A stretch of 40,487 nt of DNA, taken from positions 1 to 40,487 of the forward strand of contig CALFJB010000102.1 of the NCBI GenBank assembly GCA_937877565.1, in the 5' to 3' direction. The position numbers were made by a program, and so were the translations under genes. Each line of letters begins with the position of its first letter. The stretch's first letter is position 1. The notes under the pieces are model-generated. The model searched no databases, was not told the origin of the DNA, and saw only the letters and a program-made list of their open reading frames with translations. The stretch comes from an uncultured Selenomonadales bacterium. Its GTDB lineage: Bacteria > Bacillota > Negativicutes > Selenomonadales > Selenomonadaceae. This document shows, piece by piece, positions 15,316 to 23,232 of this stretch.

Positions 15316-16932
15316 ATGCCTATGATGGATTTGACAAAATACGGAATTACCGGCACAACCGAAGTACTTTACAATCCTACTTACGAAGTACTTTTCAACG
15401 AAGAAACTAAACCCGGACTTGAAGGCTTCGACGTTGGACAAGAAACTGAACTTGGCGCAATTAACGTTATGACAGGCGAATTTACAGGACGTTCTCCTAA
15501 GGATAAATTCATTGTCTACGATGACACAACCAAAGAAGGCGCACCCGGCGAAATTTGGTGGACTTCAGACGAATACAAAAACGACAACAAAAAATGCTCC
15601 GTCGAAAGTTGGAAAGTTTTAAAGGAACTTGCCATTAAAGAACTTTCAAATAAAAAATTGTACGTTGTTGACGGTTTCTGCGGCACTCACAAAGATACTC
15701 GTATGAAAATTCGTTTTATCATGGAAGTTGCATGGCAGGCGCATTTTGTAACAAATATGTTCATTCGCCCCAAAACTCAAGAAGAATTTGATCAGGAGCC
15801 GGACTTTGTAATTTACAACGCCTCCAAAGCTAAAGTTGAAAATTGGAAAGAATTGGGCTTAAATTCTACAACTGCGGTTGTCTTCAACGTCACAAGCAAA
15901 GAGCAAGTTATTCTCAATACGTGGTACGGCGGCGAAATGAAAAAGGGTATGTTCTCAATGATGAACTACTTCCTGCCGCTCAAAGGTATTGCCGCTATGC
16001 ACTGCTCCGCAAATACTGATATGAATGGCGAAAATACCGCTATTTTCTTCGGACTTTCCGGCACAGGCAAAACTACACTTTCAACTGATCCTAAACGCCT
16101 TTTGATTGGCGACGATGAACACGGCTGGGACGATGCAGGCGTTTTCAACTTTGAAGGCGGTTGCTACGCTAAAGTTATCAATCTTGACAAAGAATCTGAA
16201 CCTGACATTTACAACGCAATCAGCCGCGACGCACTTTTGGAAAATGTTACTGTTGACAAAAACGGCAAAATTGACTTCGCAGATAAAAGCGTTACTGAAA
16301 ATACCCGCGTAAGTTATCCAATTTACCACATTAAAAATATCGTTCGTCCTGACAGTCATGGACCTGCGGCGCAGTCTGTTATCTTCCTTAGCGCAGATGC
16401 GTTTGGCGTACTTCCGCCCGTTTCAATTTTGACACCTGAACAGACGAAATATTATTTCCTTAGCGGCTTTACTGCGAAATTGGCAGGTACTGAACGCGGA
16501 ATTACTGAACCTACCCCAACTTTCAGCGCGTGTTTCGGTCAAGCGTTCCTTGAATTGCATCCTACAAAATACGCTGAAGAATTGGTAAAACGTATGGAAA
16601 AATCCGGCGCAAAAGCTTATCTCGTCAACACCGGCTGGAATGGCAGCGGCAAACGTATTTCAATTAAAGATACGCGCGGAATTATCGACGCAATTTTAGG
16701 CGGCGCAATTAAAAACGCTCCTACTAAACAGTTGCCTATTTTCAATTTTGAAATTCCTACCGAACTTGAAGGCGTTGCTACAAATATTCTTGATCCTCGT
16801 GATACATATGCTGATAAAGCTGAATGGGATAAAAAGGCTAAAGACCTTGCAGAACGTTTTATTAAGAATTTCCATAAATACGAATATAACGCGGCAGGTA
16901 AAGCACTTGTTCCTGCAGGTCCGCAACTCTAA
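15316..16932 (+). CDS. pckA: Phosphoenolpyruvate carboxykinase (ATP)
   Basis: A 538-aa enzyme that interconverts oxaloacetate plus ATP with phosphoenolpyruvate, CO2 and ADP. In anaerobes of this kind it can run in either direction at the C3/C4 node. Visible motifs: TGRSPKDKF near the N-terminus, the kinase-1a loop GLSGTGKT (246-253), the kinase-2 motif GDDEHGW (265-271), and NTGWNGSGKR with RGIIDAILGG near the C-terminus. Length is normal for the ATP type. SD GGAGG lies 9 bases before the ATG; own promoter at 15253 and a terminator after the stop. It is a housekeeping gene set between two toxin-antitoxin regions. Confidence 0.97.
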   Translation: MPMMDLTKYGITGTTEVLYNPTYEVLFNEETKPGLEGFDVGQETELGAINVMTGEFTGRSPKDKFIVYDDTTKEGAPGEIWWTSDEYKNDNKKCSVESWKVLKELAIKELSNKKLYVVDGFCGTHKDTRMKIRFIMEVAWQAHFVTNMFIRPKTQEEFDQEPDFVIYNASKAKVENWKELGLNSTTAVVFNVTSKEQVILNTWYGGEMKKGMFSMMNYFLPLKGIAAMHCSANTDMNGENTAIFFGLSGTGKTTLSTDPKRLLIGDDEHGWDDAGVFNFEGGCYAKVINLDKESEPDIYNAISRDALLENVTVDKNGKIDFADKSVTENTRVSYPIYHIKNIVRPDSHGPAAQSVIFLSADAFGVLPPVSILTPEQTKYYFLSGFTAKLAGTERGITEPTPTFSACFGQAFLELHPTKYAEELVKRMEKSGAKAYLVNTGWNGSGKRISIKDTRGIIDAILGGAIKNAPTKQLPIFNFEIPTELEGVATNILDPRDTYADKAEWDKKAKDLAERFIKNFHKYEYNAAGKALVPAGPQL

Positions 16933-16965
16933 TTTAGAAATTTATTTTAGAAATAAAAAAGAACC

Positions 16966-16990
16966 GCTCGAATTTACGGGCGGTTTTTTT
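16966..16990. terminator. Bidirectional terminator between pckA and the PheC-like gene
   Basis: AACCGCTCG pairs with CGGGCGGTT (one internal mismatch), with an A-run before and a T-run after the stem, so it can serve both convergent genes. Confidence 0.8.
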
Positions 16991-17006
16991 AGTTTCAATA
17001 TAAAAA

Positions 17007-17780
17007 TTATTGTCCACGCAAATATTTATTTTCCAACTTCGCTAAAGTGCCGTCGTCTCTAATTTCAGCCAAAACAAAATTTATATAGTTCAAAAATTCT
17101 TGGTCGCCTTTCTGCATCAAAACGCCACAAGAATGAGTTGTAAAAGGCTTGTTAATCAAGGGCGCGGCTAAATTTGGATTGGCTTTAATGTAAGTCAATG
17201 CCTCGACAGTTTCAGTTATCATTATGTCGGCATTGCCCGCCGCAATTTGATTCGGTATTTCTGCATTTTCGTTGAAAACAATCAGCGTTGCATTTTTCAA
17301 ATTGGCGTGAGCAAATTTTTCATTGGTGCCGCCGGGATTTATCATAACTCTAACATTCGGCTTGTTAATATCTGCCAACGATTTAAATTTTTTGGCGTCC
17401 TTTTTCCTGCAAAGAATAGTTTTGCCGAAAATTCCAACGCCGTAACCGTCAGACATTGCCAAAACTTTTGCACGCGCGTAATTTCTTGAAATTCCGCAAA
17501 GTGCAATGTCAAATTTTCCCGCCAAAGTATCAGCCGTTAAAGTACTCCACGTGGTAGGAACATATTCAATTTGTACGCCCAAAGAATCAGCGATAATTTT
17601 TGAAAGTTCGGCGTCAATTCCTTCATATTCGCCATTGGAATTTAAATAGGACATTGGGCGATAATCGCCGGTTGTTCCAATTCTGATTGTGCCGCGTTCG
17701 GCAATTTCTTCAAGGTGTCCCGCCTCTGCACTGCCAAAAATTAACATCATCGCGCAGACTATAAAAATTTTTCTTAACAA
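17007..17780 (-). CDS. PheC-like periplasmic cyclohexadienyl dehydratase / solute-binding protein
   Basis: A 257-aa exported protein of the SBP_bac_3 fold, with signal peptide MLRKIFIVCAMMLIFGSAEA. Sequences IRIGTTGDYRPMSYLNSNG, KFDIALCGISRN and RVMINPGGTNEKFAHANL match cyclohexadienyl dehydratase (PheC), which turns arogenate or prephenate into phenylalanine or phenylpyruvate in the periplasm; the NPGGTN stretch is typical of that branch. The alternative is an amino-acid ABC-transporter binding protein; no permease or ATPase gene is adjacent, which favours PheC or an orphan receptor. The start is a TTG with GAGGAG 9 bases upstream. The product would fit with the aryl-pyruvate oxidoreductase encoded at 23233-27182. 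Confidence 0.7.
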   Translation of the reverse strand: MLRKIFIVCAMMLIFGSAEAGHLEEIAERGTIRIGTTGDYRPMSYLNSNGEYEGIDAELSKIIADSLGVQIEYVPTTWSTLTADTLAGKFDIALCGISRNYARAKVLAMSDGYGVGIFGKTILCRKKDAKKFKSLADINKPNVRVMINPGGTNEKFAHANLKNATLIVFNENAEIPNQIAAGNADIMITETVEALTYIKANPNLAAPLINKPFTTHSCGVLMQKGDQEFLNYINFVLAEIRDDGTLAKLENKYLRGQ

Positions 17781-17825
17781 AATAAAAACTCCTCGTATAA
17801 CAGAAATATAGGTATTAAAAGATAC

Positions 17826-18005
17826 TTAGCTTGCAATTTTTAAATTTTTTTCACCGATATTTGCAGGTTCAAAATTTTTCCACTGTTCATCTGTAATTTC
17901 AGGAATATCGCTTAAATCAATTTCTCTGTCGCCAAGTGCATCAAGTTCTGCAATTTCTTCCGCTGTCAAGGGCGGTATTTTTTCAGTAATAATTGAATTG
18001 TCCAT
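17826..18005 (-). CDS. Small acidic protein in the PIN toxin operon
   Basis: A 59-aa protein, MDNSIITEKIPPLTAEEIAE at its start, with DREIDLSDIPEITDEQW in the middle. The pattern of an LTxEEIAEL helix followed by DxSDIPExTDEQ resembles short proteins encoded with toxin-antitoxin pairs, but I cannot assign a family. It begins 17 bases after the PIN-domain gene in the same direction, so it should be the third gene of that operon. No clear Shine-Dalgarno was seen (the upstream bases are A/T only), so expression may depend on coupling. Confidence 0.55.
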   Translation of the reverse strand: MDNSIITEKIPPLTAEEIAELDALGDREIDLSDIPEITDEQWKNFEPANIGEKNLKIAS

Positions 18006-18021
18006 AATATTAAAAATTTTT

Positions 18022-18381
18022 TTATTTCAGTCGATTATTTAATTTTTTGTCGAAACTAAAAATTTTTACATTTTCAATCCTGTTATACGCTATCAATATG
18101 CAATCTACAAAATCTAAATTTGTTTCTGAAAAAATTTTTACCGACTCAATCACAATATTTTTATGCTCGACTTCAATTTCATTTAAAATTTTTAAAATTG
18201 CTTCCGAAATTTCTTCGCGAGAAACTTTGTAAACAGATTTCAAAACATAAATTACTTCCGCTATAACTTCAGGAAGTGTAAACGCTCCCGCATTTATAAT
18301 TTCTGCCGACTTTTTAGCCATTTCTTCAACGTCATTCAACAAATAACGCAAAATTACATTAGCATCAATTAAAATTTTCAT
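18022..18381 (-). CDS. PIN-domain ribonuclease toxin (VapC-like)
   Basis: A 119-aa PIN-domain protein, a metal-dependent endoribonuclease by family. The start MKILIDANVILRYLLND holds Asp6 and Asn8; Glu42 lies in PEVIAEVIYVL; Asp90 and Asp93 lie in LDFVDCILIAYN; Asp111 lies in FSFDKKL. This is the full acidic PIN set. The ATG at 18381 is chosen: it gives a start at the conserved first strand and overlaps the end of the antitoxin gene by 17 bases. A longer reading to 18462 only adds sequence that overlaps the antitoxin. Confidence 0.88.
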   Translation of the reverse strand: MKILIDANVILRYLLNDVEEMAKKSAEIINAGAFTLPEVIAEVIYVLKSVYKVSREEISEAILKILNEIEVEHKNIVIESVKIFSETNLDFVDCILIAYNRIENVKIFSFDKKLNNRLK

Positions 18382-18577
18382 ATTTTTTTGCAACTTCACT
18401 TTCCCACGCCGATTTTTCCTGCGAAATTTTATTTTTATCCGCGTACTTCGACAAAATACCAAATGCTGATTTTTTTTCAGGCAAAATTTTTTCGTGTATG
18501 AACTGAATTATTTCAAAAATTTTTTCTTCAGGCAAAATTTCTGTAAGCTCAATTAATTCTTTCCTTAATGCTGTCAT
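18365..18577 (-). CDS. Antitoxin partner of the PIN toxin
   Basis: A 70-aa protein, MTALRKELIELTEILPEEKI at its start, helical and charged, ending in a region (KSAWESEVAKKYENFN) like toxin-wrapping tails. Its position directly upstream of, and overlapping, the PIN gene marks it as the antitoxin. It looks like a DUF2281-type helical antitoxin rather than AbrB or RHH (moderate certainty). ATG 18577 is preferred because GAGGTG lies 7 bases upstream; the GTG at 18586 is part of that site. A TATAAT (18601-18596) with no good -35 lies just upstream. Confidence 0.75.
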   Translation of the reverse strand: MTALRKELIELTEILPEEKIFEIIQFIHEKILPEKKSAFGILSKYADKNKISQEKSAWESEVAKKYENFN

Positions 18578-18603
18578 TTTTATCACCTCGACGCTATTAT
18601 AAC

Positions 18604-18625
18604 AAAAAAAATAGCCCGAAGGCTA
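18604..18625 (-). terminator. Terminator of the specificity-subunit gene
   Basis: On the minus strand TAGCC, TTCG tetraloop, GGCTA, then a run of T. It lies between the S gene and the PIN operon. Confidence 0.85.
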
Positions 18626-18633
18626 AAAATTTT

Positions 18634-19680
18634 TTATTTATTCGTTGCTTGCCTGTAAGCTGAAATTTTTTCTTCGCTGTACTTCACTACATCCGCTATA
18701 ACTATTTTTTGCACCGCTGTTATAAATTTTTCCATATATTCATAATCCGGCTCGCCGTCTTTTGTCGGTAATAAAATTTCAAAATCTTTGCTTTGCGAAC
18801 TTCTTAATTTATTGCCGTATGAAAATTTTCCTGTCAAAGATTTTTCAATAGCGGCTGTAAAAAATAACATTGTCTCTAACGAATAATTTTTTTCGCTGTT
18901 CCAATAAACGCCTGTATCATCTCCTGCGCCAAAATTATATCTGCGATAAAATGTATTTCCAAAAATATCTACCGTAATTGAATTTTTTGGGAATGACGCA
19001 ACAGGATTTGAAATATATCCTACAACGCCGCAATTTGTCACGCCAGACATTACAAAAGGAATATTTCCTGCAAGTTGGTCGTCTTTTTTCAATCGCCTGC
19101 CTTGATGAATTTCATTGAATAAATCTTTCAGCAAAAATTTTTCAAAACGCCGCGTACTGAAACTTTCCAGCGCAATTTCTTCTTCAGCTGTCAAAATTGT
19201 ATTTTTCAAACCTGCCGCCAATAAATACGCCTCAAGCTCCGCTATTCGCTCCGCCTCAAGCTCCGCTATTCGCTCCGCCTCAAGCTCCGCTATAAATTCT
19301 TCCATAAATTTAAAATCTATTTCGCCGTCTTTTATCGGTAAAGGTATGGAAGATTCTTTGGCTAATTTCCAATGGCGCGAATAACCTAAATTTGGTATTT
19401 GTTTTTTCCAAGAACTGATTATAAATTGAAGGACACGAATATTATTTATTTTTGGAAGTAAAACTTTTACATTGTCAAGAACAGAAAAACTTTTTGTCGC
19501 AATGTTAAAATTTCTTGTATGGTCGCCAAAATTTATATAAATTGGATTTTTTTCATCGCAAATAAATTCAGGATTATTTATATAGCCGACAATTCCATTA
19601 TTTGAACTTTCAGCAGAATATACAGGAAATTCCGCAGTTTCATCAATTTTTAATTTTGATAATTTTTTTCTTACAGTCAA
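18634..19680 (-). CDS. Specificity (S) subunit of BcgI-like restriction system
   Basis: The reading frame from the TTG at 19680 gives 348 aa. It has two target-recognition regions with parallel features (EFPVYSAESSNNGIVGYINN and IPFVMSGVTNCGVVGYISN; IPLPIKDGEIDFKFMEEFI and ILLPTKDGEPDYEYMEKFI), separated by a coiled coil with an exact tandem repeat of ELEAERIA. Family members normally start with a WGEFKYEKFF-like block; that block is encoded here in the same frame upstream (to 19767) but has no ATG, GTG or TTG start. The frame is probably entered by -1 frameshifting from the preceding gene (see 19711-19761). The S subunit selects the bipartite DNA target for both cutting and methylation. Confidence 0.8.
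   Translation of the reverse strand: MTVRKKLSKLKIDETAEFPVYSAESSNNGIVGYINNPEFICDEKNPIYINFGDHTRNFNIATKSFSVLDNVKVLLPKINNIRVLQFIISSWKKQIPNLGYSRHWKLAKESSIPLPIKDGEIDFKFMEEFIAELEAERIAELEAERIAELEAYLLAAGLKNTILTAEEEIALESFSTRRFEKFLLKDLFNEIHQGRRLKKDDQLAGNIPFVMSGVTNCGVVGYISNPVASFPKNSITVDIFGNTFYRRYNFGAGDDTGVYWNSEKNYSLETMLFFTAAIEKSLTGKFSYGNKLRSSQSKDFEILLPTKDGEPDYEYMEKFITAVQKIVIADVVKYSEEKISAYRQATNK
19229..19293 (-). repeat. 24-bp tandem repeat in the S-subunit coiled coil
   Basis: Two perfect copies of a 24-bp unit (19229-19252, 19253-19276) and 17 bp of a third (19277-19293), encoding eight-residue steps of AELEAERI. In-frame copy-number change would lengthen or shorten the helix between the two recognition domains. 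Confidence 0.9.
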
Positions 19681-19710
19681 ACAAGTAAAAAATTTTTCAT
19701 ATTTAAATTC

Positions 19711-19761
19711 GCCCCACTCAACATTATTTAATTTTTCAGCGAGTGGGGCAAAGTTTTTCCC
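19711..19761 (-). promoter_or_regulatory. Candidate programmed -1 ribosomal frameshift signal
   Basis: On the minus strand, in the frame of the nuclease-methyltransferase gene: slippery heptamer G GGA AAA (19761-19755), a 5-base spacer ACTTT, then a perfect 9-bp stem GCCCCACTC (19749-19741) and GAGTGGGGC (19719-19711) with a 21-base loop that contains the zero-frame TAA stop. A -1 slip enters the S-subunit frame and reads KNFAPLAEKLNNVEWGEF, giving a fused product of about 1042 aa. Confidence 0.65.
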
Positions 19762-21761
19762 AAGCAGTTACCTGAAGAATTTTTTAAAATATTCGTGACT
19801 TCAAAGGCTAAAAAATCGCTGACAGTTTTTTTAAAATCATCAAGTTTTGGGCGCGTATCAATCGGCGCGGTTTGATTCCAATCTTTGCCGCTATTCGGGT
19901 CAATCGTGCCTTCGTAATAATCATTTTCAGTAAAAAATTTTAAATAAGTTTTGCCAAAATGCACAAGATTAACCAATTCATCGTATCTTTCGGCGGCGTG
20001 GTCGATATTTTGAAGATTTTGCCGAGATTTTTTTCTGTTCGTGCGTTTGTAGCCGTCATTTGAAAAATCTATAAATTTTACAATATTTTTTGAATTGTGC
20101 GGTTCACCGACGCGAAAAACATAAATATTCGTCTGAACGCTGGATTTTCCAATAAATAAATCAATCGGCATTTTAATGCTTGCAAGCAGGGTATTTTTTT
20201 CCAAAATTTTTTTATTAAAATCAATCGCCTTGCCGGTACCTGCCGAATTTTGAATAATTATCGCCGCGTAACCGCTTTGCATTTTTTCAAGCGCGGCTTC
20301 AACAAAAATCATTCCGTTACCTGCCGCAGAATACGGCGGATTTAAAACAAAAACATTTGCAGGAAAATTGCCGTCAAAATCTTTCAGAGAATCAAGATTT
20401 AAAATTTTTGAGCTGCCGTCGCCCATCAAAATCATATTCAAAACCGCCAACATATAAATACTTGGCAAAATTTCCAGTCCCAAAATTTGATTTGCACGAA
20501 TTGAAATTATTTTTTTCTGCAATTCGTCGGGCGATTTAATTTTTTCGCGGGCGTCGATAATCATTTCATTCATCGCGGCTACCAAAAGTCCGGCTGAACC
20601 CGTTGCATAATCCCAAACGAAGGAATCTTTATTAGTTTTGCAAAGTTTTACCAAAAGTTTTGCAATGTACGGCGGAGTTATCACAACGTCATTTAATTTA
20701 TCTTGCGTAAAGCCCAGCCAATTATACATTTCATTGAAAAGTTTTCCCGTAAAATCCGTAGTGAGACCGATTTTATAATAAATTCCCAAATCGTCCACAA
20801 TTTTTGAAAAAACTCTTTTTAATTGCGTTTCGCCGTTGGTAACTTTGTTGATATTTGCAGAAGTAACGGTATTTTGGAGCGTGCGAACGATTAAATTTTT
20901 TTTATCTTCCGGCAAATTTCTTTCAGATAAAAATTCTTCAACTTTTTCAATTAAAATTTCGCCGTCGGTAAAATTTTTTTCATTTAAAGATTTTAAATCA
21001 CTTTTTTCAAGCGGTGAAACTTTTCCGGGAACGCCGAGCGTTGCCATAATCGACGCAACAACCAAATAAATTCTGTCCTGTTCGCTTAAACCTTTTTCAC
21101 TTTGATAAATGTCATTGTTCAATTTGATTAAACTTGCATCAATTTCCAATTCACGAATATTTTTCAGTTTTTCAAATTCTTGTTCGGTAAGCGCAAGTTT
21201 TTTAATTTTTTCAAGGAATTTTGGAAAATGTTCAGGCTTGAGAAATGAAAAATCAGTATATTTGCCGACTTCCTGCCCGATACCCAAATTTTTTGTCGAA
21301 ACGTAATAAACCGCAATTTCATACTGCAAATTTCCAATTTTATCTTTGTAACCTGTCATACCTATTGCAATAATTTCTGTGTAATTTGTGTAATGAAGAA
21401 TCGCGTTTGCATAATGAACCGCGCCATTCACGGCAAAACTTTTTATATTTTGGTAGTGCGGCTCATTATTTTTATTTCGATTTTCAACTTTGCCTTCGCC
21501 GTCAAGTTTTACCAATTTATTTTTGTAGCCTTTGTACTCAATCAAAATTGGATAATAGCAAGAATTATTTTCCAACAAAATTTTAGCGTCGGGATAATTT
21601 CCGCCGTTCCCGCCGCCTTTTGAAAAATATTCTTTAAGTGCGTTATCAATTTCGTGATTTAAACTTTCCTGCTCCAATTTATAATCCAAGCCGTAACTTT
21701 TCAGCCAACCGTTGCCAAGTTCGGCAATTTTGGGCTCAACAGACTGTTCACTTTTAGCCAT
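19728..21761 (-). CDS. BcgI-like type IIB restriction nuclease-methyltransferase (RM subunit)
   Basis: A 677-aa bifunctional protein. The N-terminal part has a PD-(D/E)XK-like nuclease pattern, YPDAKILLE (Asp58) followed by LIEYKG (Glu75, Lys77). A helical linker follows, then a gamma-class N6-adenine methyltransferase with motif I DYATGSAG (384-391) and motif IV NPPY (474-477). This order and size match BcgIA-type subunits, which with a separate S subunit cut on both sides of a bipartite site and methylate it. The S gene follows directly in the -1 frame. Start ATG 21761 has only a weak AGGGATG upstream. The stop lies inside a stem-loop (see 19711-19761). Confidence 0.87.
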   Translation of the reverse strand: MAKSEQSVEPKIAELGNGWLKSYGLDYKLEQESLNHEIDNALKEYFSKGGGNGGNYPDAKILLENNSCYYPILIEYKGYKNKLVKLDGEGKVENRNKNNEPHYQNIKSFAVNGAVHYANAILHYTNYTEIIAIGMTGYKDKIGNLQYEIAVYYVSTKNLGIGQEVGKYTDFSFLKPEHFPKFLEKIKKLALTEQEFEKLKNIRELEIDASLIKLNNDIYQSEKGLSEQDRIYLVVASIMATLGVPGKVSPLEKSDLKSLNEKNFTDGEILIEKVEEFLSERNLPEDKKNLIVRTLQNTVTSANINKVTNGETQLKRVFSKIVDDLGIYYKIGLTTDFTGKLFNEMYNWLGFTQDKLNDVVITPPYIAKLLVKLCKTNKDSFVWDYATGSAGLLVAAMNEMIIDAREKIKSPDELQKKIISIRANQILGLEILPSIYMLAVLNMILMGDGSSKILNLDSLKDFDGNFPANVFVLNPPYSAAGNGMIFVEAALEKMQSGYAAIIIQNSAGTGKAIDFNKKILEKNTLLASIKMPIDLFIGKSSVQTNIYVFRVGEPHNSKNIVKFIDFSNDGYKRTNRKKSRQNLQNIDHAAERYDELVNLVHFGKTYLKFFTENDYYEGTIDPNSGKDWNQTAPIDTRPKLDDFKKTVSDFLAFEVTNILKNSSGNCLGKTLPHSLKN

Positions 21762-21800
21762 TCGGTATTCATCCCTGTTAATTTTTTTATTTTAACAATT

Positions 21801-22712
21801 TTACAATCCAAAAAGCGCGTCAGCAAATTCTTTAGCATTGAACGGGCGTAAATCGTCAAGCCCTTCGCCGACGCCTACCCATTTTACGGGAATGTTTAAC
21901 TCTTCCTTAATTCCAATAATCATACCGCCTTTAGCCGTGCCGTCCAACTTCGTCAAAACAATTCCGGTAATATCTGCGGACTTTGAAAAAAGTTCGGCTT
22001 GACGAAGTGCATTTTGCCCGGTCGTGGCGTCAAGTACCAATAAAACTTCGTGCGGTGCGCCGCTAATTCCTTTGCCGATAATTCGGTTGATTTTTTTCAG
22101 CTCCTCCATAAGATTAAATTTATTTTGCAAGCGTCCCGCCGTGTCAACTATTAAAACGTCGATATTTTTTGCAACTGCGGAGCGGGCGGCGTCCAGTGCA
22201 ACCGATGAAGGATTGGAGCCTTCACTGTGCTTGATAATTTCTGCGCCGGTACGCTGCGCCCAAACTTCCAACTGATCAATAGCTCCTGCGCGAAATGTAT
22301 CAGCGGCGGCTACCATAACTTTTTTGCCTTGCTCGGAATAGTACGCGCTCAATTTGCCAATCGTCGTAGTTTTGCCCGCGCCATTAACGCCAATCATTAA
22401 AATAACGTGCGGCGGCGTCAAATTTACCGCGTCGCCTTCTTCTTCAATCAGCAATTCTCTAATCTGGTTAGACAAAAATATTTTTACGTCCATTGGAGAA
22501 TTTATTTCAGCCTTGCGAATACCTTTACGCAGATTTTCCATAAGTTTTTCGGTTGTTTTAGTGCCAACGTCTGACATTATTAAAGTTTCTTCCAGTTCCT
22601 CCAAAAGTTCCTCGTCAATTTTCGTGGAGCTGTTTAAAAGTTCGTCAATTTTATCTGCAAGTTTTTCGCGTGTTTTGGCTAAGCCTGCTTTTAATTTGTC
22701 AAAAAATCCCAT
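21801..22712 (-). CDS. ftsY: Signal recognition particle receptor FtsY
   Basis: A 303-aa SRP-family GTPase that docks ribosome-SRP complexes at the membrane translocon. The N-terminal helical N domain is short, without the acidic A region of enterobacteria. The G domain shows MIGVNGAGKTTTIGKLS (G1), DTFRAGAIDQLE, LIVDTAGRLQNK (G3), VLTKLDGTAKGGM (G4) and WVGVGEGLDDLRPF at the end. ATG 22712 is preferred (GAAGGGAG about 8 bases upstream) over the longer in-frame start at 22730, which would put that ribosome site inside the gene. Confidence 0.96.
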   Translation of the reverse strand: MGFFDKLKAGLAKTREKLADKIDELLNSSTKIDEELLEELEETLIMSDVGTKTTEKLMENLRKGIRKAEINSPMDVKIFLSNQIRELLIEEEGDAVNLTPPHVILMIGVNGAGKTTTIGKLSAYYSEQGKKVMVAAADTFRAGAIDQLEVWAQRTGAEIIKHSEGSNPSSVALDAARSAVAKNIDVLIVDTAGRLQNKFNLMEELKKINRIIGKGISGAPHEVLLVLDATTGQNALRQAELFSKSADITGIVLTKLDGTAKGGMIIGIKEELNIPVKWVGVGEGLDDLRPFNAKEFADALFGL

Positions 22713-22768
22713 TTGAAAAACTCCCTTCACAAAAAATTTCTGTGCCTATTTTATAACATTTCAGCCAA

Positions 22769-22800
22769 TAAAAAAAGCCGCCGGATTTTTTCCAGCGACT
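22769..22800 (-). terminator. Terminator of the CXXCXGXG protein gene
   Basis: On the minus strand AGTCGCTGG pairs with CCGGCGGCT (9 bp, two G-U) across an A-rich loop and is followed by a T-run. Confidence 0.75.
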
Positions 22801-22811
22801 ACGCAAAATTT

Positions 22812-23090
22812 TTATCTGTAATAGCCTTTGCCGCCACAAAGTCCACATTCGCCGCTACCTCTGCAATTCCAACATTCTTCATCATCGTTATCATAATTTG
22901 AAATATATCCCCAGCCGTCACATTCTCTACATTGTCCGCTTCCGTGACATTCCCTACACGGGCGGTCACCTGTACGCGGCGAATAGTTAGATTCGTAGCG
23001 ATCATTCCAGCGTTTTGCCTCTGCATTGTCTAAATTAAAAATTGTAACCACCGTGAACACTAACATTAAAAATAGTAAAAACTTTTTCAT
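22812..23090 (-). CDS. Secreted protein with four DnaJ-type CXXCXGXG motifs
   Basis: A 92-aa protein with a signal peptide (about 1-25, ending DNAEA) followed by four exact CXXCXGXG motifs: CRECHGSG (45-52), CRECDGWG (54-61), CWNCRGSG (73-80) and CGLCGGKG (82-89). In DnaJ this arrangement binds two zinc ions; here it makes up nearly the whole mature protein, with no J domain. It probably works outside the cytoplasmic membrane as a small zinc-binding or protein-binding domain; partner unknown. SD GGGAGGG lies 6 bases before the ATG. It is divergent from iorA. Confidence 0.75.
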   Translation of the reverse strand: MKKFLLFLMLVFTVVTIFNLDNAEAKRWNDRYESNYSPRTGDRPCRECHGSGQCRECDGWGYISNYDNDDEECWNCRGSGECGLCGGKGYYR

Positions 23091-23171
23091 AAAAATCCCT
23101 CCCGCAAGTATTTTCGCCGCAAAAAGTTATAAACCTGCAAATCGTACACAAGGTTAAATTGTCGATAAAAA

Positions 23172-23200
23172 TTGCGGCAGTTGTAAAGCCGTGCTATAAT
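23172..23200 (+). promoter_or_regulatory. Promoter of the ior operon
   Basis: TTGCGG (23172-23177), 17-bp spacer, TATAAT (23195-23200), about 33 bases before the iorA start. Confidence 0.7.
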
Positions 23201-23232
23201 CGACGGGTAAAAAATTTTAAGGAGAGACCTTG

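Noticed and set aside
18382..18462. Longer start for the PIN toxin
   Set aside because: It would add a lysine/arginine-rich stretch that overlaps the antitoxin gene and precede the conserved MKILIDAN start.
19681..19767. Ordinary start codon for the S subunit in this stretch
   Set aside because: No ATG, GTG or TTG occurs in the S frame here; only a CTG at 19765-19767, without a convincing ribosome site. The frameshift explanation fits better.
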